Positions 1 to 10,527 of a DNA stretch of 64,000 nucleotides are shown piece by piece; position 1 is the first letter of the stretch; each line of letters opens with the position of its first letter. The notes under the pieces are model-generated. The model searched no databases. It was not told the origin of the DNA and saw only the letters and a program-made list of their open reading frames with translations. The stretch is from positions 293,892,200 through 293,956,199 of the forward strand of contig NC_050096.1 in assembly GCF_902167145.1 (NCBI RefSeq), given 5' to 3'. Source of the DNA: Zea mays. Lineage: Eukaryota > Streptophyta > Magnoliopsida > Poales > Poaceae. Both the position numbers and the translations under genes were made by a program.

Positions 1-1177
1 CAAAAGAAAATGCTTTTCAAAATGTGTATAATGAAGGGTTTTCACCCTTATCACCTTTGAGTAGGGATGATCAGGGACTCCCTGGTTTAGGGGAGGGCCT
101 AAGGTGATGGCTTAGCTGGTTTAGGCGTGAGCAGAAGGATTGTCCCCTCTTATAAGGACCGGTTTGTCATCTTTCACTACCTGTACTCATGATAAGTACA
201 ACCACTCGAGACTGTGTGGGCAGTCACTCAATCTGAACTCGTACGGTCCAACCCCAGGGTTATGAAGGCTGGGGAGCACCGGGAGGATAAGGAGGGGGAA
301 TGTTTTGTCCAATTTGGACATGGCGGTGGACTGACTCCTTCCGGTATAACCGTTAAGGTTAGGACGTGCGAGGAAAGAAAGGGATTCGGATTCGGATCTC
401 ATTGATCATGAGATCGCAGAGCCGGACTAGTGGGTAAAGTGTACACCTCTGCGCAGAGTTTGAAAACCTATTCGAATAGTTTGTGTCCACAGGAATGGAC
501 GAGTCTGGTGTGGTATGGCAATAAGTGTTTGTTTTCAAAAAAGAGATGTGTTTGAGAAAAGTGGTTTTTAAAAGGTCCGGCGGTTGAGCCGTGAGCTATG
601 GTGGACGGGAAGTCCAGTAGCTATTTTTGAAAATGAAAACCAGTGGGAAACTGCTGAGATACCTGGATGGTTTAGTCCAGGGGGTTTTGTTCTAATATTG
701 AAAAAACTTCCTGCTCCTTTTGGAGAGGATGCGCTTTGCAAAATACAAAATGTTTTTCAAAACAACCCTGCATAAAATATTGTTGTTTCTACAAAATACC
801 CTGAGCTCCACATATTCCATGCATTATATCTGATTTCCCCATTCCGCGGGTGAAGGTGGGCTGCTGAGTACGTTTGTACTCACCCTTGCTTATTTGTTGT
901 TTTTCAGAAAAGGAGATCGGGTAAGAGTTATGACTGTTCCCAACCTTGCCTGTGGCTGTTCGACCGCTGATTTGCTTTGCTGCGTATATCGGGCTGCTTC
1001 AGCCCCACTCTGATGATATGTCCCGAGTTGTGGATCAACTCTTAAAGTTGATCGCCACCTTTATAGGTTTGTCTCATTTAAGCATATCTGGAATCATCTG
1101 ATGTATAAATGTGTTTACTAGCCTCCTGGGACTAGTAATTGTATCACATTTGAGTCCCAGAGGATTGGGGCGCTTCA
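1..1177 (+). mobile_element. 3' portion of a Gypsy LTR (Del/Tekay type, Prem1/Xilon-like)
   Basis: The text resembles the second half of maize Prem1/Xilon-Diguus LTRs, including the stretch around 870-900 (GAGTACGTTTGTACTCACCC) and an end at GGGGCGCTTCA (1177). The following bases are not a tRNA primer-binding site, so I read this as the 3' LTR of a plus-strand element whose body lies left of the window. The short open frames inside it are not genes. The family name is from memory. The 1177 boundary is inferred from the terminal CA, because the other target-site copy is outside the window. Confidence 0.6.
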
Positions 1178-2410
1178 GATGTTTTCCTCAAGGTTCGCTC
1201 GCTCATTCCTTCCTTCCTTGTGCTATTGGCGTGTGATCCTAGCTAGCGCTCTCTTGATTTCATCCTTATCCACGTGAATCCTGGATCACACTGCATGCAG
1301 ATCGGATTACTGGAAGGCCAGACCAGCTGCTCGCATTCACTCGTGCACGGTGTGGGAGCTGAGAGCTCCGTTCCTATGGTCGGGCCCCACCTCTTTTGGG
1401 TCCTTGTGTAGATACGCAGAGGTAGTGTCCCCTAATTTGTTTGTCATGTCCCCTAATTTGTTTGTCAGAGCTACTTGAGGATGTCAATGAGGTATGGCTC
1501 CGCTGGTTCATCAGTATTCAGTAATTACAAGGCATTATGAGTTAGCATGCTCCCTCCTGCTAAGCTAGCTAAATGTGGTTATCAGGTCTCAATAAGTATC
1601 CATTTTTAAAAGTATAAATTGTTATAGCCATACATGCAAGTCTTTATTTTGGAAATAACCAAAGGTTCTGAACCTGCATTGTGCTAACTCGTCAATCATT
1701 CCTGAAATGCGATTCCTTTTTTCATTCAGAGTTCGGTTGGACAAATTAAGATGGATTGAGATCTTAGTTGTTAAGGTAGAAGCAAAAGCACCACCACTGA
1801 ATCATGTACTTTAAACGGTGATAGCAGCAGTTGCGGTCTTCGATATCTTAGTGTGTTACTTGGTGATAGCAGCAGCTGCGATCTCCAATATTCTAGGGCA
1901 TGTTTGCCTCCCTCTTCTAAACTTAGAGATCTAAAAGCTTTAGAATGTTTTAGCTTTCTTTTGATGTCCAAATCTCTAATGTAAGGTGGGCTAAAGGTTA
2001 AAGCCAACTTTAGACCACCTGATGCATATAAGGAAGAAGGGTCCACATGCACCATTCTCTGTGGCATAGCAAAATCGAGCTCGATGTCTAAAATTCCTAT
2101 ACACATTGCTTATGATTGTTTGAGGATTACACCTGTCTTGAGTTTTTATATTAATAATCTGAATAGTAAGGTTCGTTGTACCTTGTAACACTTGAGTTTA
2201 GTTGTTGGCTCTGAGCTCTGAAAAAATATTTTTTTTACCAAATACAACATCATATGTAATTTTACTAATGTGATTAAGTTGTATCACATATTGACAGTAG
2301 TATCATTGTGTTCTTCAAGCAAGTCAATTACAGTGAGCTTTTAGTCATGAATTTACAGTAGTTTATGAAAGACCATTCTTGAATTTTTGCCTTTAAATTG
2401 TCTTATTAAA
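1178..2410. other. Gene-free flanking DNA with two short direct repeats
   Basis: I see no convincing exon or known repeat family here. There are two local duplications. One is a perfect 21-bp tandem pair at 1426-1446 and 1447-1467 (TGTCCCCTAATTTGTTTGTC plus A). The other is an imperfect 34-bp direct repeat at 1817-1850 and 1862-1895 (GGTGATAGCAGCAG core). The minus-strand frames at 1771-2191 lack any recognisable protein feature. Confidence 0.5.
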
Positions 2411-2590
2411 TCTTGTATACTACACTACTAAGTGAGTGCTCGTGCATCACAGGCCCGAGTTTCTCTTCAACGTCATCCCGGATGGCTCATGGATGTCGTC
2501 CTCCATCTCATAACAGTATAACACACATTTGTATATATAAGTTATCGAGCTATTATATGATCCCGTTGCAACGCACGGGCACTGAGCTAG
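2411..2590 (+). mobile_element. 180-bp non-autonomous Helitron-like element
   Basis: The segment starts TCTTGTATACTACACTAC and ends CTAG. It is flanked by A on the left and T on the right, the A/T target used by Helitrons, with no target-site duplication. Seven bases before CTAG lies a GC-rich palindrome (2562-2579, CCCGTTGCAACGCACGGG) that can form the short 3' hairpin expected of Helitrons. The start resembles the TCT-rich 5' end of maize Hel1-type elements. It is too short to code for anything. The assignment rests on termini only. Confidence 0.55.
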
Positions 2591-3221
2591 TAAATAAAGA
2601 GGCAAACACTCTTCGACCGCGTATAAAAGGACTCAAGCAAAGGCTCTAGTCATTTATAGTTGCTTGTAGTACTTCAACTTTATCCATGTAATCCAAGAGT
2701 AGAAAGTTGTACATGTCTTTGTCTTCTCTAACATAATGAAAGTTTTTGTTGTAAGTGTTTGGGCTTTCTTGTGGTAATCTCGGCCCAATTATGAGGTCTG
2801 AGTTCTTATGCCCGTCTTGGGGTTTTATTTTCACAAGTACATACTTTTCAGTTTAATTTCAAAAAATGGATCTTCAGTTCAGCGTCATCACTATTGGCAT
2901 CGAGCTACAAGCCTACAACGTGCCGACGCCAGTTAATTTGGCGTGTACATGTAAGAGTCGACGTCTACATGGATCTAACGTGGCAGCACCTCGGCGCCGT
3001 GGATTTCGGCGCCGACCACAAATTCATAGTATCTAAACCCTAAACCCCGACGGCCGGTGGTGTGGTTAGAGAGGAATAAAAGTAGCTGGCTCGCCGCGTC
3101 GTGTAGTATATATACGGGAATTATATAATATTATTATATCTCTACCAAACTATGCAGGTGAAATAACGTTGTTGAGACTTGCTGTCTGGTCTTAAAAAAA
3201 TTGTAGATGCGCTCTCATAGT
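2591..3221. other. Gene-free DNA next to the Doke-like element
   Basis: No coding region is supported. A telo-box-like string (CTAAACCCTAAACCCC) lies near 3034-3049 and an AT-rich TATATATA stretch near 3108-3145. The last five bases, CATAG (3217-3221), are the left target-site copy of the retrotransposon that follows. Confidence 0.5.
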
Positions 3222-4547
3222 GTCGGGTACCGTAATTAGGGGTACCCCCAATACTCCTAAACGCGGCCGGAAAACATCTTCAGAACAAACCATAAACAAC
3301 TGATAAAGCGTGGTTCAAGTCAAGGCCACGACTAACAAGGGATGCGACCTCATCCGAGCCCAGCCTCGGCCTCGGGCGGGAACAGTAGTCCCGAGCGGAT
3401 TCACGCCTCGCCCGAGGGCCTCCTCAGGCAGTGAGCGCACCCTCGGCTCGCCTGAAGCCCAGCTTGGGCAGACTTTGTCGTGCAGCGACCTCGACCGGAT
3501 CGCCCTCCCAATCGACCGTATCACATGCGCATTTAATGCGGGGATCGCCTGACACCTTATCCTGACACGCGTGCTTCAGTCGGCAAGGTCGAAGTGACCG
3601 CAGTCACTTCGCCCCTTTACTGACCGTTCTGACAGGAAAACAACATTGTTCGCCCCGTTCCGACTGCTGTGCCAACCACCAGGGTAAAACTGAGTCACAA
3701 TCTTCCACGAGTTTGGCCTCGGGCGCAACAGGGAGCTCCGCCTCGCCCGACCTCAGGCCTCGGCCTCAGCCTCGGCCTCGGGAGAAGGTCTCTGCCTCGC
3801 CCGACCCAAGGCCTCGGCCTCAGCCTCGGCCTCAGCCTCGGCCTCGGGAGGAGTCACATCCTCGGCCTCAGCCTCAGGAGAAGTCTCCGCCTCGCCCGAC
3901 CTCAGCCTCGGACCAACTACGCCACAAGGGATGCATCATTGCCCTACTCCTAGCTAGCTGCCTCAGACTATGAAGGAACAAGACCGGTGTCCCATCTAAG
4001 GTTACTCCGGCAACAGGTAATGATGGTTCCCCGCGCGCGCCCATGACGTCGGTTGCTCTCAAACCCCCTACGAAAGCAAGCAAACGTCAGCAGGATCCAT
4101 GCCGCACCGCCAGCTATGCTTCTACAGGGATCAAGGCACTTCTCCGACGGCCACGTTAGCTCGTGTACAGGGCTCAAGGCGCTTCTCCGCCAGCCACGTT
4201 AGCACATAGCTACACCCCCATTGTACAGCTGGGCATCTCCTTGTATCTATAAAAGGGGATGTCCAGGGCCCCCCTAAAGGGGGGGCACGTCGAGACACAG
4301 AGGTGGAGATTCACGTTGGCACACAGACACGTTCACGTGGACACACGTTGACAACGGGGCCTCTCTCTCGCTCTCGCCCTCGCTCTCTCGCGACGCTTGT
4401 AACCCCTACTACGAGCACCCCGGTGCAGGATAACATAAGCCTCATTTCTCTCTTGTGTTCCATCTTGCATCAACCCATCTGGGCAGGGGCACGCATCAAC
4501 AAATTCACTGGTTGGTTGACGGACCTCGCGGGTCCGAAACGCCGACA
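3222..4547 (+). repeat. 5' LTR of the Doke-like element
   Basis: The LTR starts TGTCGGGTACCGTAATTAGG and ends GCCGACA. Around 3740-3905 it holds an internal array of CCTCGGCCTCAG-type units, which makes spurious Pro/Arg-rich open frames on both strands. The bases just after the LTR (GTTGACGTGCCAGGTAGGGG, 4548-4567) occupy the primer-binding position; I do not assign the tRNA. Confidence 0.85.
4248..4255 (+). promoter_or_regulatory. TATA box of the Doke-like 5' LTR
   Basis: TATAAAAG sits about 300 bp before the LTR end, the expected place for the U3 promoter. The same motif lies in the 3' LTR at 25499-25506. Confidence 0.6.
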
Positions 4548-4607
4548 GTTGACGTGCCAGGTAGGGGCTCGCTGCGTGTTTACGAATACTTTCCCGTTGA
4601 GTTCCAG

Positions 4608-6850
4608 ATGGGTAGCCTTCAGCAGCCTCTTCAGCCGGGGACGGTGCTCCGCTTCGGGAGTCTCGAGTTCATGTCCCACAACGGCGGCTACGACATGGTA
4701 CTCCTCCCCGCGCAGCACGACAGCAACGACGGTCGTCGGCTCGCCCGACGGCGGCGAACTCGACAACGACTTCCCACCATGGCAGAAGAGGAACACTCAG
4801 GTTCGCCCCGCCACCCTCCTCGCCGGAGGAGGAGGAGACGGGGCAATCGTGGCCAGGCAGGAGGCGGCACCTCGTCGACTGTCGGACCAGAGCGAGTCAA
4901 CGACGCCGGCACCCCTGCGGGGGACATGTTGAGTGTTGTCCTCGCACCTGAGACAACGACGGGTATCGCTTCCCCGCAACGTGCCAACCTCGAGCGGACT
5001 GATGACGCCAGCACCCTCGCGAAGGACTTGCTGGGCGTTAGCCTCATACCTGAGATAACGGTGCAGTCCATCCCCGACACGACTTCACCACCGTCCAACG
5101 ACCAAAAGGTACCGTCCGTTTTCCACCCTGTCCCTTTTAGATTCAGCTTCGATCCACCAAGCGACCCCGCTTCGGTAAGCGCTTTCGCAAGGGCATACCC
5201 TAACCTTCCAGGGTACCATATGTGGTCAACCTGGGACCGACTGACGGCCGTCTCAACCTACGGACCCGCGGGTTCTGAGGAAGAGGACGACTTCGACTTC
5301 GGTTGGGATTTCTCCGGGCTCCGTGATCCCAGTGTCGTGCGAGACTTCATGTCCGCATGTGACTACTGCCTCTCTGGCTGCTCTGACGATGGCCACAGCC
5401 TCGGTGTACGAGGGTTACGACCCAAGTCGCAAGTGTTTCCACATCGATCAGGGGTATCACGACGGAGACAACCACCTCAGCATGCCAGAAGACGATAATG
5501 CCCTTGTGCCTGCGTCTCGCGTTGACATCCTGCGGGAGCTAGCTATGGTCCCAGTCCCTGCGGGGGGTTAGGACACACACCTCGAGCAATTCCGCGAGAT
5601 GCAGGCCAGGCTCGACGAAGAAGCGGGGCGGCTTGTGTAGCTCTGGCAAAACATCGAGCGGGAATGGGCAGGCCGAGCACCCGCTGGAGGAGCGCGTCAT
5701 CGGGCCCGGGACGTCCAGCGTCATATCGTTGATGGTGCCAGGGCAGGGCTGCCCCGGCCTTTAGCGGGGTCGGGTAGAATCTAGCTGCAGCAGCGATGCT
5801 GCTTCGAACGATGCCGGAGCCATCCACCACCGAGGGCGACGCATCCAGGGCGAACTCAAGGATCTCCTGGAAGATGTCGCAGTCCGACGAGCCGAGAGCT
5901 CTGCCTCCCAAAGGCAAGGGTGCCCCTCGGAGCATCGCGCAACGCCCTCCCGATGCATACGGGAGGCCTCGGTCCGCATCGAGCGCACACGGGACGAGAC
6001 GCCCGCAGCCCCGGATCGCCTCGGCAACGAGCCACACCGCCACGACCGTCGAGCCCGCCTCGAGGAACGGGTGCGCCGAGGCTACCACCCCAGGCGCGGA
6101 GGCCGCTATGACAGTGAGGAGGATCGGAGCCCCTCGCCCGAACCACTAGGTCTACGAGTCTTCAGCCGGGCCATACGACGGGCGTCGTTCCCAGCCCGGA
6201 TCTGACCCCCGACTACCATCACCAAGTACTCAGTGGAGACAAGGCCGAAGTTGTGGCTCGCGGATTACCGGCTGGCATGCCAGTTGGGAGGGACGGATGA
6301 TGACAACCTCATCATCCGCAACCTCCCCCTCTTCCTCTCCGATGCAGCCCGGGCATGGCTGGAGCATCTGCCTCCTGCGCAGATCTCCGACTGGGACGAC
6401 CTGGTCAAGGCCTTCGCGGGAAACTTCGAAGGTACGTACGTGCGCCCTGGGAACTCATGGGATCTTCGAAGCTGTCGCCAGCAGCCAGGGGAATCCTTGC
6501 GAGAGTACATCCGGCGGTTTTCCAAGCAGCGCACTGAGCTACCCAACATCACCGACTCGGACGTCATTGGGGCATTCCTCGCTGGCACCACGTGCCGGGA
6601 CCTGGTGAGCAAACTGGGGCGCAAGACTCCCACCAAGGCGAGCGAATTAATGGACATCGCCACCAAGTTCGCCTCTGGTCAGGAGGCGGTCGAAGCCATC
6701 TTCCGGAAGGACAAGCAGCCTCAGGGAAGACCGAAGGAAGACGCCCCCGAGGCGTCCGTCCAGCGTGGCTCGAAGAAGAAGGCCAAGAAGAAGGCGCAAG
6801 CAAAATGTGACGCCGCTGACGCGAATCTTGTCGCTGTCGCCGAGCATAGG
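4608..6850 (+). pseudogene. gag: gag, 5' part (Doke-like), broken
   Basis: The likely start is the ATG at 4608 (MGSLQQPLQPG). This frame stays open to about 5498, then the homologous reading moves to other frames, with stops near 5570-6230. The last block, 6233-6850, holds the conserved capsid region (RPKLWLADYRLACQLGG, then RAWLEHLPPAQISDWDDLV) in good order. Comparison with the Huck gag at 43899-45965 shows the frame breaks. Reading stops where the Ji-type element begins at 6851, and the remaining gag resumes at 15776. Gag would form the virus-like particle, but this copy cannot make an intact protein. Confidence 0.8.
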
Positions 6851-7093
6851 TGAAAGGGAAATGTGCCCTTGGGCCATTTCTAAGTATTTTGGTGATTGTG
6901 TGCCAACACAAGTGTTTAAATGTGAATCTATGCCCATGGGTGAACAAAGTGCAAATCAAGAGCAAAGGTATGTTTCTAAGTCTTAGTACATTGGTTTTGT
7001 GTACTAATATACTTGTCTAAGTATCAGAAACAGAAAGAAGAAGAAAAGAGAAGAGTTGGCTGTGTACAGCCAAGAGGCTATTTCGGTCTGGGG

Positions 7094-7428
7094 CACCGGA
7101 CTGTCCGGTGGTGCACCGGACAGTGTCCGGTGCGCCAGGCTGCCTCGGGCGAAGTGGCCGCTCTCGGGAATTCGCCGACGGCGTACGGCTATAATTCACC
7201 GGACTGTCCGGTGTGCACCGGACTGTCCGGTGAGCCAACGGTCGGCCGAACCAACGGTCGGCCGCGGAATCTGCACGCGACACGTGGCCTGGCCAACGGT
7301 CGGAAGGGGACACCGGACTGTCCGGTGTGCACCGGACATGTCCGGTGCGCCAACGGCTCCCAGATCTGCAACGGTCGGCTGCGTTGTTTAAGGAAGGAAA
7401 TCGGGCACCGGACTGTCCAGTGCGCCCG
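7094..7428. repeat. CG-rich palindrome cluster in the Ji-type LTR
   Basis: Several short palindromes recur, chiefly CACCGGACTGTCCGGTG (first at 7094-7110) and ACCGGACAGTGTCCGGT. Clusters like this in U3 have been described as conserved in Sirevirus LTRs. The 3' LTR has an additional copy near 15076-15114, one cause of the length difference between the LTRs. Confidence 0.85.
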
Positions 7429-7490
7429 ACGACAGAAGGCAAGGATGGCCTTCCAGATTTGTTCTCAACGGCTCCTAGCTTCCTTGGGGC

Positions 7491-7498
7491 TATAAAAG
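7491..7498 (+). promoter_or_regulatory. TATA box of the Ji-type 5' LTR
   Basis: TATAAAAG lies just after the palindrome cluster and within GGGGCTATAAAAGGGACCCC. The copy in the 3' LTR is at 15184-15191. It should drive the genomic RNA of this element. Confidence 0.7.
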
Positions 7499-8081
7499 GG
7501 ACCCCTAGGCGCATGGAGGAGAAGACCAAGCAACCTTAGAGCATTCTTGATCATCCACACTCAGTCTTTGCGCATTCGTTTGTCTTTCTAAGTGATTCGA
7601 GCTCCGTTCTAGTGAGAACTTTGAGATAGTCTTTGAGCTCGATTCTTGGCCGTGTGTGTGCGCATTCTTGCTGTGGATTTGTGTGTGTTGCTTCCCTTCC
7701 TTACTCCGTGATTCTTTGTGAACATCAAAAGTGTAAGGGCGAGAGGCTCCAAGTTGTGGAGATTCCTCGCGAACGGGATAAGAAAAGAAAAGCATAACAC
7801 TGTGGTATTCAAGTTGATCATTGGATCACTTGAGAGGAGTTGAGTGCAACTCTCGTCCGTTGGGACGCCACAACGTGGAGTAGGCAAGTTTTGTACTTGG
7901 CCGAACCACGGGATAAATCACTGTGTCTTCTCTGTGTTGAATTCTTTGTGATTATCGTATTGTGCAAGACCTTCTCTCTAGCCACTTGGCGATTATTGTG
8001 CTAACACTTAACAAGTTTTTGTGGCTATAAGTTTAAGTTTCACAGGATCACCTATTCACCCCCCCTCTAGGTGCTCTCAAT

Positions 8082-8093
8082 TGGTATCAGAGC
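8082..8093 (+). promoter_or_regulatory. Primer-binding site, tRNA-iMet type
   Basis: TGGTATCAGAGC lies two bases after the 5' LTR. It matches the 3' end of plant initiator methionine tRNA, the usual primer for Copia reverse transcription. Confidence 0.9.
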
Positions 8094-8129
8094 CGTTCTC
8101 TTCAAGAAAGGGACTAACCGCCCGAAGAG

Positions 8130-10520
8130 ATGGATCCTAAGGGGAAGGGAATCGTGATCAACGATAAAGAGAAGGAGTCCTTCGTCAACGAGCCCAAAGA
8201 TGACAAGCCTACCGACTCCGGCTCGGGCCATAGACGGAAGGAAGGGAAGAAGAAGAAGACAAGGCGCATCAAGGAGATCGTCTACTACGACGACAGCGAC
8301 GAATCTTCCTCTTCCCAAAAGGACAACAACGACAACGACTTTGACAAACAAAAGACGGTTAACTCAAACTTTTCTTTTGATTATTCGCGCATTCCGCATA
8401 GCTCAAATGCTCATTTGCTCCCCATTCCACTTGGCAAGCCTCCTCACTTTGATGGAGAGGACTACGGATTTTGGAGTCACAAAATGCGTACTCACCTATT
8501 TTCTCTCCATCCAAGCATTTGGGAGATTGTGGAAAGTGGAATGAAATTTGATTGCTCGGATAGCCCTTCGTTTATTAATGAACAGATCCATAAAAATGCA
8601 CAAGCTACTACTGTGTTGCTAGCCTCTTTGTGCAGGGATGAGTATCACAAGGTGAGCGGCTTGGACAATGCCAAGCAGATTTGGGACACCCTCAAGATCT
8701 CTCATGAGGGGAATGATGTCACCTTACTCACCAAGATGGAGTTGGTGGAGGGCGAGTTCGGACGATTCGCGATGATAAGGGGCGAGGAGCCGACACAAAC
8801 ATACAACCGGCTCAAGATCCTTATCAACAAAATAAGGAGCTATGGAAGCACGCGATGGACGGATCACGACATCGTCCGCCTAATGCTAAGGTCATTTATC
8901 GTTCTTGATCCTCACTTGGTGAACAATATTCGTGAAAATCCTAGGTACATCAAGATGTCGCCCGAAGAAATTCTTGGAAAATTTGTAAGCGGGCGAATGA
9001 TGATCAAGGAGGCGAGGTACGTGGACGACGCGTTGAATGGCCCAATCCATGAGCCTCAACCCATTGCTCTCAAGGCAACAAAGAGCAAGGAGGCGCTACC
9101 CAGCAAGGTGGCGCAAATTGAGGCGGCCAGTCTTAATGATGAAGAGATGGCCCTCACCATCAAAAGATTCAAGACGGCACTAAAGGGTCGCAAGGGACAG
9201 CCAAGCAAGACTAAGATCAAGGGAAAGCGATCATGCTTCAAATGCGGTAAGCTTGGTCATTTTATTGCTAACTGTCCCGACAATGATAGTGACCAGGAAC
9301 ACGGGAGCAAGAGGGAAAAGAAGAAGCATTACAAAAAGGCCAAGGGCGAGGCACATATCGGAAAGGAGTGGGATTCGGATTGCTCCTCCTCCGACTCCGA
9401 CAATGAAGGACTCACCGCCACTGCCTTCAACAAGTCATCCCTCTTCCCCAACGAGCGTCACACATGCCTTATGGCAAGGGAGAAGAAGGTATGTAATCAA
9501 AACAATGTCACTTATGATTCTTCCAGTGATGATGAGTCTAGTGATGATGAAATAGATTACTCTAGTTTGTTCAAGGGATTGGATAGAACTAAAGTAGATA
9601 AAATTAATGAATTGATTGATGCCTTGAATGAAAAAGATAGACTCTTAGAAAAACAAGAGGACCTTTTGTATGAAGAGCACGACAAATTTGTAGAGGCACA
9701 AAAGTCTTATGCATTAGAAGTTAAAAGAAATGAAGTGCTTTCTAGTGAACTATCTTCTTGTCATGAAACCATTGCTACTTTAAAGAGTGTTAATGATGAC
9801 TTAAATGCCAAACTAGAAGTAGCTAGTAAATCTAATTCTTGTGTAGAACATGTTGAGATCTGCACTAGGTGTAAAGATTTCGATGTTGATGCTTGTAGTG
9901 ATCATTCAGTTTCAATTTCTAAATTAACTGAGGAATTGGCTAGTCTTAATGCCCAACTTAAGACTAGCAAGAATGAATTTGATAAACTAAAATTTGCAAG
10001 GGATGCCTACACGATCGGTAGACACCCCTCAATTAAGGATGGACTTGGCTTCAAGAGGGAAGCCAAGAACTTAACAAGCCATAAGGCTCCCATTCCCGCT
10101 AAGGAGAAAGGGAAGGCCCCTATGGCTACTAGTGATAAAAAGAACCATGCCTTTTTGTATCATGATAGGAGACAAACTAGAAATGCTTATAGGAGTTATA
10201 ATACGTACGATGATTTTTCTCATGCTATGTTTGCTTCTAGTTCTTCATATGTGCATGATAGAAATGTTGGTAGAAGGGATGTTGTTCATAATATGCCTAG
10301 GAGAAATGTTGTTAATATTCCTAGGAAAGTTAATGAGCCTTCTACAATATATCATGCTTTGAATGCTTCCTTTGCAATTTGTCGAAAGGATAGAAAGGTA
10401 ATTGCTAGGAAGTTAGGGGCAAGATGCAAGGGAGACAAAACTTGCATTTGGGTCCCTAAGAATATTTGTGCTAACCTTGTAGGACCCAACATGAGTTGGG
10501 TACCTAAAACCCAAGCCTAA
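8130..10520 (+). CDS. gag: Gag polyprotein of the Ji-type Sirevirus
   Basis: This is an uninterrupted 796-residue frame starting at the first ATG after the primer-binding site ([12 protein letters not shown]). The N-terminus is very acidic and lysine-rich. A Copia gag core follows (about residues 105-290, with [20 protein letters not shown]). A CCHC zinc knuckle for RNA binding, [14 protein letters not shown], is near residue 370. The C-terminal third is Ser/Asp-rich and coiled-coil-like, as in other long Sirevirus Gags. It would form the cytoplasmic particle and package RNA. It ends at TAA (10518-10520); pol follows in the +1 frame. No lesion is visible in this copy. Confidence 0.92.
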   Translation: MDPKGKGIVINDKEKESFVNEPKDDKPTDSGSGHRRKEGKKKKTRRIKEIVYYDDSDESSSSQKDNNDNDFDKQKTVNSNFSFDYSRIPHSSNAHLLPIPLGKPPHFDGEDYGFWSHKMRTHLFSLHPSIWEIVESGMKFDCSDSPSFINEQIHKNAQATTVLLASLCRDEYHKVSGLDNAKQIWDTLKISHEGNDVTLLTKMELVEGEFGRFAMIRGEEPTQTYNRLKILINKIRSYGSTRWTDHDIVRLMLRSFIVLDPHLVNNIRENPRYIKMSPEEILGKFVSGRMMIKEARYVDDALNGPIHEPQPIALKATKSKEALPSKVAQIEAASLNDEEMALTIKRFKTALKGRKGQPSKTKIKGKRSCFKCGKLGHFIANCPDNDSDQEHGSKREKKKHYKKAKGEAHIGKEWDSDCSSSDSDNEGLTATAFNKSSLFPNERHTCLMAREKKVCNQNNVTYDSSSDDESSDDEIDYSSLFKGLDRTKVDKINELIDALNEKDRLLEKQEDLLYEEHDKFVEAQKSYALEVKRNEVLSSELSSCHETIATLKSVNDDLNAKLEVASKSNSCVEHVEICTRCKDFDVDACSDHSVSISKLTEELASLNAQLKTSKNEFDKLKFARDAYTIGRHPSIKDGLGFKREAKNLTSHKAPIPAKEKGKAPMATSDKKNHAFLYHDRRQTRNAYRSYNTYDDFSHAMFASSSSYVHDRNVGRRDVVHNMPRRNVVNIPRKVNEPSTIYHALNASFAICRKDRKVIARKLGARCKGDKTCIWVPKNICANLVGPNMSWVPKTQA

Positions 10521-10527
10521 ATTTGCC

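Larger units (their letters stand above)
6851..8079 (+). repeat. 5' LTR of the Ji-type element
   Basis: The LTR is 1229 bp, from TGAAAGGGAAATGTGCCCTT to GGTGCTCTCA, and the primer-binding site follows directly. Open frames inside it on both strands are artefacts of the palindromic CG-rich section. Confidence 0.9.

Noticed and set aside
1771..2191. Minus-strand frames of 66-111 codons as a small gene
   Set aside because: There is no start context, domain or splice signal, and the direct repeats inside explain part of the open frame.
3669..3973. Pro/Arg-rich open frames in the Doke-like LTR
   Set aside because: They translate the CCTCGGCCTCAG array and recur in the 3' LTR; they are not genes.
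7013..7539. Open frames of 70-170 codons in the Ji and Opie LTRs, on both strands
   Set aside because: They arise from the CG-rich palindromes, are repeated in each LTR, and show only CAPDCPV/TGQSGA-type low-complexity translations.
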